Below are positions 59,601 through 64,000 of a DNA stretch of 64,000 bases, piece after piece. The DNA lies in assembly GCA_963971535.1 (NCBI GenBank), contig OZ020592.1, forward strand, positions 129,997,663-130,061,662, written 5' to 3'. The stretch is from Notolepis coatsorum (lineage: Eukaryota; Chordata; Actinopteri; Aulopiformes; Paralepididae). Numbering within the stretch: the stretch's first letter is position 1; every line of letters begins with the position of its first letter. A program made the position numbers and the translations under genes. The notes beneath the pieces are model-generated. The model had not been told where the DNA came from. It did no database searches and saw only the letters and a list, made by a program, of their open reading frames with translations.

Positions 59601-62600
59601 ACAGATGTATGTTTATTTTGCAGCAATTCTTTGTCATTGCTGCCATCTTTAGTGTTACATCCCCTCACACTCCAGTTCTCAGGCTGCAGCTGGTTTAAAA
59701 GCTAAAGTAAACCGGCTTCTCTGCTGGCTGTGGCTCCAGGGGGCGTGTTGCTTATTAACAGCGGAAGAGTGCAAAAATGCTTCCGCATTCGTCCCCGCAC
59801 GCCACTACGGTAATGCGCCTTTCCTTTTCCTTCGCCCAGGTGCACCGGCGTGCTCGTGAGGTGCCCGCGAGGTGCTCGCGCGCATGCGCATGAGATCCCC
59901 GCTTGGTTCGACACATATTAACACGCTTTGGTTCAATTTAATCACGCTTTGGTTCATATTAATCACCATACACGTGATGGACGCAGCAGGCGATCACTCC
60001 TACTGTTATGCAGTAAACAGACATCACTGATATAGAGTGTCTGGTCAGTAACATGGGTCTAGAACCCACCTCACCCCTGCCCACTTTGACAACCTAGGAT
60101 GGCTTAGAGTAGATGACAGGCGTAGTACATTTTCCTTTTTGAAAATCATCTGACATGAAGATGGAACACATTTTTGTTGTTAATATTATTTATATTACTG
60201 GTAGTTCATACAAGACATTATCGCCTAAGCCAAGCTGCACTTTAACATAGGTCTGGGTTGTTTTTATTTCTGTTAGCGCTGCCTCTCTGCAGTAAACAGA
60301 CATCACTGATATAGAGTGTCTGGTCAGTAACATGGGTCTAGAACCCACCTCACCCCTGCCCACTTTGACAACCTAGGATGGCTTAGAGTAGACGACAGAG
60401 GCGTAGTATATTTTCCTTTTTGAAAATCATCTGACATGAAGATGGAACACATTTTTGTTGTTAATATTATTTATATTACTGGTAGTTCATACAAGACATT
60501 ATCGCCTAAGCCAAGCTGCACTTTAACATAGGCCTTTCTTTGTAAAATTTGTCATAATGTAGCATTTGTGTGTGTAACGTACACTGTAAAAAAATAAATG
60601 TTTTTTCACAGGAAATTCACTATTATTTTACAGATTACTTTTGTTTTTCTACTTTAAGTGTAAATGCCATACAAATATAGTAAATTACCTTTTATCAAAA
60701 TATGAACCATTAAATAAAGGTTGTAATTCCTTCATAGTTAAAGACAGTAGAGGTTATACTTTATTATCCAAAGATGGTAAGTTAGAGTGCTGTGTTCACT
60801 CATAGTTAAATACAGTAGAGGTTGAGTACTTCATTATCTAAAGATGGTAAGTTAGAGTGTTGTGTTCACTCATAGTTAAATACAGTAGAGCTTGAGTACT
60901 TCATTATCTAAAGATGGTAAGTTAGAGTGCTGTGTTCACTCATAGTTAAATACAGTAGAGGTTGAGTACTTCATTATCTAAAGATGGTAAGTTAGAGTGT
61001 TGTGTTCACTCATAGTTAAATACAGTAGAGGTTGAGTACTTCATTATCTAAAGATGGTAAGTTAGAGTGTTGTGTTCACTCATAGTTAAATACAGTAGAG
61101 GTTGAGTACTTCATTATCTAAACATGGTAAGTTAGAGTGTTGTGTTCAGTCAGACAGTAGACAAGTAGAGGTTGAGTACTTTATTATCTAAACATGGTGA
61201 GTTAGTGTTGTGTTCATTCATAGTTAAAGACAGCCGAGGTTGAGTAGTTTCTTCTGATATCACTTTCAAGTGATTTAGATCCAAAACATTTTCTAACAAT
61301 ACATGTATATTCCATAGTAAAGTACACGTTAACGTTACAATGTGTTGTGTTCACAACACTGTTTAGTCTGTGACGACGCGTCGCGATAATATACATGTAT
61401 ATTCCATAGTAAAGTACACGTTAACGTTACAATGTGTTGTGTTCACAACACTGTTTAGTCTGTCACGACGCGTTGCGATAATATACATGTATATTCCATA
61501 GTAAAGTACACGTTAACGTTACAATGTGTTGTGTTCACAACACTGTTTAGTCTGATGACTCGTCGCGATAATATACATGTATATTTCATAGTAAAGTACA
61601 CGTTAACGTTACAATGTTGCGTTGTGTTCACTCATAGTTAAAGACAGCCGAGGTTCCAAGTGATTCGTTGCAATGTACGCGGAAATGCCATATGCATTTG
61701 TCTGAGCGGCGTGAAAGGAAAGGCGCATTACCGTAGTGGCGTGCGGTGACTAATGCGGAAGCATTTTTGCACTCTTCCGCTGTTAATAAGCAACACGCCT
61801 CCAGGGGAGTTGAACAGTTCTGGCTCTGCTAGTTTATTTTCGATCTTTTGGCGCTTTTTTGGTGGACAAACCACTGCACATGTGCACCGTGACTCGTGAC
61901 TGGAGTGTACAGACGGTTTCAAACTGTATTTTAAATTAGAAAGCAAACAAAATAAATGGACAAGAGAAAAATAAATCTCAATTTGGTCAGTATTGTCATT
62001 TGGACAAGCAAAGCCATTACTTTAAGTTGCAGTCAAGAAAGACAAGTCTGTCCACTGTCTCTGGTTTTAAAACTGCCCTGTTGCAGGTCACAAAAAAAAA
62101 TATATATATATATATATAAAATAAAAGCGATTTTTTATTTCGATATTCGATATCGATTATTAAAATATATCGCGATATTTATCGTTATATCGCCCAGCCC
62201 TACGGTGATCAACAAAGCAGTCATTAAACAACTGTCGAGCAGCCAAGATATATGATGTTACAGAGTGTAATGTTAGAAGACCAACATATTTGCAAAAGAT
62301 GATGAAAATAACAGCCTACATTGAGTAAAAATATGTCTTGAAAAATAGGGATTGTCTTATAATCAAGGTCGTCTTATATTCGGACCAATACAGTATCTTG
62401 TTGTAGTTGCTGCTGTTGTAGCTTTACTGCAAACGGCGCATGCAAAAAAAGGAATTATTTTAGAATAGTTGACATTGAACCTTTTATTCTTGTCTCTGTA
62501 TCGATAGGCAGAGGACTCTGACGATCAGGAGGAAGGGGAGGAGCCAGACTGGCAGAAACAGGAAGTCATGGTCAGAAGACTGCAGAGGAAGTTCCCGGAC

Positions 62601-62612
62601 CAGGACAAGGAG
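42609..62612 (+). CDS. smarcad1: SMARCAD1 chromatin remodeler, N-terminal ~214 codons in six exons (3' part outside)
   Basis: SMARCAD1 is a SNF2-family ATP-dependent nucleosome remodeler that helps keep heterochromatin silent after replication and acts in DNA end resection. The joined exons give the conserved start MSLFNLDRFRY, a poly-Q patch (residues 18-22), acidic and serine-rich stretches, CUE domain 1 (about 104-146, FPQ at 115-117 and DGAVALCL at 134-141), a basic NLS-like linker (GRKRKHD, SKKRRPS) and the start of CUE domain 2 (KFPDQDKE, 207-214). CUE domains bind ubiquitin and, in mammals, TRIM28. Splice phases run 1,2,0,1,0,0 and all agree. The SNF2 ATPase lies beyond the right edge. 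Fish can carry two paralogues (a and b); which one this is was not settled. Confidence 0.93.
42860..43008 (-). mobile_element. LINE family A 3' tail in intron 1
   Basis: Starts at GATTGATTGATTG and reads ACAGATTGCAGAATGGGTAC to CCCCCATTTTCAATTCATC, a 5'-truncated copy in minus orientation. Confidence 0.88.
43196..43319 (+). mobile_element. LINE family A 3' tail in intron 1, opposite orientation
   Basis: ATGGGGGACCCTGATGTAAA to CTGTTAAATAAAGTTTTCAT; a SINE is inserted at its very end. Confidence 0.88.
43320..43795 (+). mobile_element. tRNA-derived SINE (first family), copy 2
   Basis: Full head GGCGGCTGGGTGGCGCAGCGG to an A-rich tail, flanked by AAAGTTTTCAT (43309-43319 and 43796-43806), a target duplication taken from the LINE tail. 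Confidence 0.92.
43859..43997 (+). CDS. smarcad1: smarcad1 coding exon 2
   Basis: Acceptor TTTCCAG at 43858, donor GG|GTAATT. Encodes AAHGSAGKSSSVKSHTRG and the acidic SDTDEEEL patch; phase 1 in, phase 2 out. Confidence 0.9.
44026..45329 (+). mobile_element. tRNA-derived SINE (first family), copy 3, split by a hAT element
   Basis: Flanked by TGATATAAATG (44015-44025 and 45330-45340). A hAT element entered the SINE head, so the body resumes at 44864. Confidence 0.9.
44037..44863. mobile_element. Non-autonomous hAT, GGGCGGTAT-type ends
   Basis: Starts TAGGCATGGGCGGTAT and ends ATACCGCCCAAGCCTA. The flanking octamers GCGGCCGA and GCGGCCGG agree at seven of eight positions. Interior non-coding with a long C run. 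Confidence 0.87.
45355..45432. repeat. 30-bp satellite, first segment, beginning as a hAT-like end
   Basis: GGTTCTCAACCCTTTTCACG resembles a common fish hAT terminus. It runs directly into two copies of the 30-bp unit (ACATTGATACACATCACGTC then AAGAACCAGC). Confidence 0.75.
45433..47781. mobile_element. Composite insertion in the 30-bp satellite, hAT-like right end
   Basis: The satellite stops after ATTGATAC at 45432 and resumes with ATTGATAC at 47782. The right end reads AAGACAGCCCTA, a TAGGGCTGTC-type hAT terminus; the left end is not a clear partner. Inside are a LINE-like 3' block (45630-46330, with CTGATGGCCTGGGGGAAGAA), a diverged inverse relative of the hAT at 51660-52598 (about 46480-47180), a fragment with TTTAGGGGCAAGTGTGCCCC (47280-47376) and AT-rich runs. 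Several nested elements are likely. Confidence 0.55.
45700..45785. repeat. 38-bp direct duplication
   Basis: CAGTGGTACAACATATAATA followed by GAATCCAATAAAAAAA occurs twice in tandem. Confidence 0.93.
47782..48149. repeat. 30-bp satellite, second segment (about 12 units)
   Basis: Unit ATTGATACACATCATGTCAA plus AGACCAGCAC. As 30 is ten codons, both strands give long repetitive open frames without other support. Confidence 0.97.
48150..49632. mobile_element. hAT element with CACCGATA-type ends
   Basis: Starts TAGGGGTGCACCGATATATC and ends ATATCGGTGCACCCCTA. Exact 8-bp duplication ATTGATAC (48142-48149, 49633-49640). The interior has a LINE-A tail fragment (48945-48977) and a 62-bp direct duplication (about 49253-49376). 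No intact transposase. Confidence 0.93.
49633..50022. repeat. 30-bp satellite, third segment (about 13 units)
   Basis: Continues the array beyond the hAT insertion; a CATCCTG variant occurs at about four units. Confidence 0.97.
50024..50110 (-). mobile_element. tRNA-like SINE head fragment
   Basis: Minus strand reads GTCGTCCCGGGTTCGTTTGCC, B-box-like, with CGCTGAGTCGCGAAGCGGTC upstream. Too degenerate for a functional tRNA. Confidence 0.4.
50206..51240. mobile_element. hAT-derived intron 2 sequence (one left end, one right end)
   Basis: Begins TAGGGGTGGGAATCACCAG with repeated GATACGATAT motifs, a hAT-type left end without a partner. From about 51000 a second hAT fragment ends GTTAGCGTAGAGCCCTGG, sharing GCTCCTAAATTTCT-type sequence with 47280-47376. 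A CpG-poor, non-coding middle separates them. Confidence 0.5.
51363..51489 (+). CDS. smarcad1: smarcad1 coding exon 3 (first half of CUE domain 1)
   Basis: Acceptor CTCCCGCAG, donor GAG|GTCAGT. Encodes EPARTSPKREEEELDGEDED then LEERVTKLLEVFPQRTRDEA. Phase 2 in, phase 0 out. The CUE fold continues in exon 4. Confidence 0.94.
51507..51620. repeat. 57-bp tandem duplication just after exon 3
   Basis: TTAGATTGGGATGCACCCAC followed by TTTGTAACTGCAGA occurs twice. The donor site is not included. Confidence 0.93.
51660..52598. mobile_element. hAT element with GCCCCGATC-type ends
   Basis: Starts TAGGGATGCCCCGATCACG and ends CGATCGGGGCATCCCTA; exact duplication ACAACAAT (51652-51659, 52599-52606). 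A short internal repeat (CTACTCCCAGGATTCTCCGG / CTACAGCAAGGATTCTCCTG) is present. Non-coding. Confidence 0.94.
52737..52806 (+). CDS. smarcad1: smarcad1 coding exon 4 (second half of CUE domain 1)
   Basis: Acceptor TGTTTTCAG, donor G|GTAACC. Encodes VVESTSTLDGAVALCLTSF, nearly the SMARCAD1 motif ESTSTMDGAI. Phase 0 in, phase 1 out. Confidence 0.95.
53231..54450. mobile_element. hAT element with GGGCGATAT-type ends, nested
   Basis: Starts TAGGGCTGGGCGATATGGCC and ends ATATCGCCCACCCCTA; exact duplication GTTGGTCG (53223-53230, 54451-54458). Contains a CA/TA microsatellite near 53586-53636. Part of its interior recurs at 63480-63630. Confidence 0.95.
54674..54868 (-). CDS. Unrecognised 64-codon open frame in the TA-flanked element
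   Basis: The frame reads KCRILTKVENYYGLRIVLTG, then a charged stretch (LHNAEELDGERITQEDVIL) and stops next to the internal inverse terminus. The listed start is a TTG; the frame is open only a few codons further upstream (YFTL), so it could be a 3' exon or a relic. Composition looks protein-like, without low complexity. No family is claimed. Confidence 0.3.
   Translation of the reverse strand: MSKCRILTKVENYYGLRIVLTGRDKDYIQPVSETSGPLKLHNAEELDGERITQEDVILARLIRI
55748..56214. other. Unassigned intron 4 sequence
   Basis: No exon or repeat recognised, apart from a short (CCTA)n run near 55800. Confidence 0.45.
56215..57149. mobile_element. PIF/Harbinger-like non-autonomous element
   Basis: Starts AGTCCAACGCACAAGG and ends CCGTGTGCTTTGGACT, inverted ends of about 16 bp with few mismatches, flanked by the 3-bp duplication TTA (56212-56214, 57150-57152). 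Subterminal GGCGACG-type motifs occur at both ends. No Harbinger nuclease or MYB-like protein recognised. Confidence 0.82.
57259..57880 (+). mobile_element. LINE family A 3' end in intron 4
   Basis: Starts in CCCATTTTGACAACCTAGGA, continues through the C-terminal coding (MWNALPTAVKECESLPTFKT, with frame breaks), 3' UTR and CTGCAATCTGTTAATAATAA to (ATCA)n at 57880. Confidence 0.88.
57975..58072 (+). CDS. smarcad1: smarcad1 coding exon 5 (basic linker)
   Basis: Donor CTG|GTAAGA at 58072. Two in-frame acceptors six bases apart are possible: start 57975 or 57981. Encodes TGGRKRKHDASSSSQDSN then PSKKRRPSL, like the RKRKLSSSS and KKTR linker of human SMARCAD1. Phase 1 in and phase 0 out fit exons 4 and 6. 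The choice of acceptor is unsettled. Confidence 0.87.
58073..58635. other. Intron 5 sequence, nothing recognised
   Basis: CpG-containing at first (58120-58210), then AT-rich. No further exon seen. Confidence 0.45.
58640..58815. repeat. Pyrimidine-rich minisatellite
   Basis: Irregular copies of CCTGTATCCTCCTTGTCCTC and CCCCTCACCTGGTCCTCC, almost purine-free on this strand. Confidence 0.92.
58843..59216 (+). mobile_element. tRNA-derived SINE (first family), copy 4
   Basis: Head GGCGGCTGGGTGGCGCAGCGG, body as in the other copies but lacking the A-rich tail. AGAACGCTCATGGT flanks both sides (58829, 59218) as target duplication. Confidence 0.85.
60010..60533. repeat. 279-bp-period direct duplication carrying a LINE A fragment
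   Basis: GCAGTAAACAGACATCACTG begins each unit at 60010 and 60289; about 240 bp is nearly identical. Both hold TTGACAACCTAGGATGGCTT from the LINE A coding region. Confidence 0.94.
60733..61235. repeat. 70-bp tandem repeat, about seven copies
   Basis: Unit CATAGTTAAATACAGTAGAG, GTTGAGTACTTCATTATCTA, AAGATGGTAAGTTAGAGTGT, TGTGTTCACT. Outer copies are more diverged. Confidence 0.97.
61301..61625. repeat. 91-bp tandem repeat, three copies plus a partial one
   Basis: Unit begins ACATGTATATTCCATAGTAA (61301, 61393, 61485, 61575) and includes GTACACGTTAACGTTACAAT. The ending TGTGTTGTGTTCAC echoes the neighbouring 70-bp unit. Confidence 0.96.
62508..62612 (+). CDS. smarcad1: smarcad1 coding exon 6 (start of CUE domain 2)
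   Basis: Acceptor TATCGATAG, donor GAG|GTGTGC. Encodes AEDSDDQEEGEEPDWQKQE then VMVRRLQRKFPDQDKE, matching the SMARCAD1 NWEKQES region. Phase 0 on both sides. Intron 6 runs to the window edge. Confidence 0.93.
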
Positions 62613-62689
62613 GTGTGCCTCGACTCACTCACTCAGTCCCAGTTCGACCACTAACATTTTACTTCATTTTGAGTGACGCTCGATATGCC

Positions 62690-62935
62690 CCGTTCACAGC
62701 AGCCATTTTGTCGTGTCATCGCAGGGGAAAACACGGGTGTAATTGATTACATTAACTATGGTTCCGTTCCATTTAGGTGTGCCAGAGTCGAGGCCCATGG
62801 AATTATGCGCGCTGTCTCAATGGAATTGTTCTGGCTCGCATGAATGAAACCATAGTTAATGTTCTTGACTACACCTGTGTTTACCCTGCGATGACGGGTA
62901 AATATGGCCGCTGTGAAAAGGGCCCATTAGAAGGG
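62690..62935. mobile_element. Palindromic MITE in intron 6
   Basis: TTCACAGCAGCCATTTTGTC near 62695 pairs with GGCCGCTGTGAAAAGGGCCC near 62930, and ACATTAACTATGGTTCCGTT with its inverse near 62850-62870. Arms ~80 bp with mismatches. Confidence 0.82.
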
Positions 62936-63339
62936 GTAGGGTGCGTTCTGCTGGTCCCCATCAACTGGTAACCTTGGAAACCTTTGAGGCATTGCCCTTG
63001 AAGGGCCAACTAAGTCGTAATTACAAGTGAACCTTCAACTGGTGTCATGATTTTGTTATAGATTAATCTGTTGATTAGTCGATTCATCTAAATTATTAAT
63101 TAACCAGAAAAGTCAACAACAATTGATTATATTTGCAATTGAATATTTCAAAATGCGAGTATCTTCATCCTTTTTAGCTTTAGATAATAAAAAAAAACGA
63201 TCTTTTACCGGACAAAAATTATAATTGGCTTTTTAGTATTTCTATTAATTATTATATGTATTGTGTATCATCTCTCCACGCTATGGTAGTGCGTGTGCCA
63301 GCACAGGAGATACGATTAAAATGTATTTTTTTTAATAGA
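62936..63339. other. Intron 6 sequence, nothing firm
   Basis: GATTAATCTGTTGATTAGTC near 63063 looks like a hAT subterminal fragment; otherwise unassigned. Confidence 0.4.
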
Positions 63340-63700
63340 TAGGCTATATACATATTTAAATCAGTATCTTCCTTTTGAATAAAATAGGCTCAGGAGTCAG
63401 GATTGTTAAAGCTAATTAGCCTAATCCATGTCAAAAAGAGTAGCCTATAGTAAATGTATGCACACACACACACACACACACATACATAGAGGGAGAATAG
63501 TTTATAGCAGACTTAATGATTTTACAATATTTTTGCTAATGAAGTGAAATATTTATTATCATCAACTATCCAGTTAATCTTTATAGTGTAACTTTTGGCT
63601 ACTTCATTGATCATCACCATTGAACGTACAGACCCGTTGCTTGCAGAGTTTACATAGAAACAACGGCACTCTCAAAAGGAGTTATCACAGGCTGTAGAAC
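63340..63700. mobile_element. Fragment related to the hAT at 53231-54450
   Basis: TTTATAGCAGACTTAATGAT and TATCATCAACTATCCAGTTA match the interior of that element (53680-53760). A (CA)n tract at 63462-63481 is in the matching place. Confidence 0.7.
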
Positions 63701-63825
63701 GCAGGCTGAAGAGTTATCAAATGCGCACTGTGACTGTCGAGTCCTGGCTCTAGGCAGAATCACGAATAGTGCTTTAGGAGAAGTTATTTATATTTTGAAC
63801 ATGATTCACTGCGCATTGGTTAGAT

Positions 63826-64000
63826 CAGTGGTTCCCAAAGTCGGGGTCGCGACCCAAAGGTGGGCCGCGAACAGCCACGGGTGGGCCGCGAGATGATTAA
63901 AAAAAAAATAAATTATGTTTATTTTTTTTATTTTTTGTTTTTTTTATTTTAATTTTTTTTGTCAGGCCACTGAACTTAGAAGCAGGCCAGGACAGTGTTT
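63826..64000. mobile_element. hAT left end running off the window
   Basis: Starts CAGTGGTTCCCAAAGTCGGG then GTCGCGACCCAAAGG, a common vertebrate hAT terminus. Confidence 0.65.

Larger units (their letters stand above)
59498..62202. mobile_element. Large hAT element with internal satellites
   Basis: Starts TAGGGCTGGGTGATATGGAT and ends ATATCGCCCAGCCCTA; exact duplication CGGTGATC (59490-59497, 62203-62210). About 90-bp subterminal inverted repeats (59740-59826 and 61714-61802) share GCGTGTTGCTTATTAACAGC. The interior is a 279-bp-period duplication, a 70-bp array and a 91-bp array. No transposase recognised. Confidence 0.94.

Noticed and set aside
62512-62612. Alternative acceptor CAG at 62511 for smarcad1 exon 6
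   Set aside because: It fits only if exon 4 joined directly to this exon. With exon 5 included, phase requires the start at 62508, and exon 5 matches the known linker.

Overview
The window looks like teleost (ray-finned fish) nuclear DNA. It holds one recognisable host gene in pieces split by long introns, tRNA-derived SINEs, L2-, L1- and CR1/Rex1-like LINEs, many hAT-type DNA elements with 8-bp target duplications, Ty3/gypsy and DIRS elements, and large satellites. All calls were made by reading the sequence; no database was searched, so family names rest on motifs, end structure and target duplications.

The host gene is smarcad1 (SNF2-family chromatin remodeler) on the + strand from about 42.2 kb to beyond the right edge. 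Six coding exons (42609-42717, 43859-43997, 51363-51489, 52737-52806, 57975 or 57981-58072, 62508-62612) join in phase to about 214 codons. They cover the conserved N-terminus, the first CUE domain (split between exons 3 and 4), a basic linker and the start of the second CUE domain; the helicase part lies outside. A short promoter with a CRE-like site, CCAAT boxes and an E2F-like site sits directly after a LINE tail.

Layout. 0-3.9 kb: L2-type LINE on the minus strand with an open frame of about 865 codons running off the left edge, preceded by a 280-bp tandem array. 3.9-7.4 kb: two related CR1/Rex1-like LINEs, one split by an insertion. 7.7-11.1 kb: hAT pieces, a complete hAT MITE and a DIRS fragment. 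11.1-14.65 kb: a 23-bp minisatellite of about 150 units, then smaller arrays. 15.6-20 kb: a LINE tail split by a gypsy element that carries its own insertion. 20-26 kb: SINEs, minisatellite, palindromic MITE, and a 5'-truncated L1 with a 15-bp target duplication. 26-35.7 kb: a LINE interrupted by a full-span DIRS element, itself hit by at least four other elements. 36.9-42.1 kb: a long palindromic element split by a young gypsy element. 42.2-64 kb: smarcad1, whose introns are largely transposons and satellites.

Nothing here resembles a bacterial-style gene system. The genome-biology interest lies in nested insertions with exact junctions, satellites that appear to grow from transposon parts, a MITE carrying a LINE tail, and an unfamiliar TA-flanked inverted-repeat element with repeated TTGTCAC motifs.
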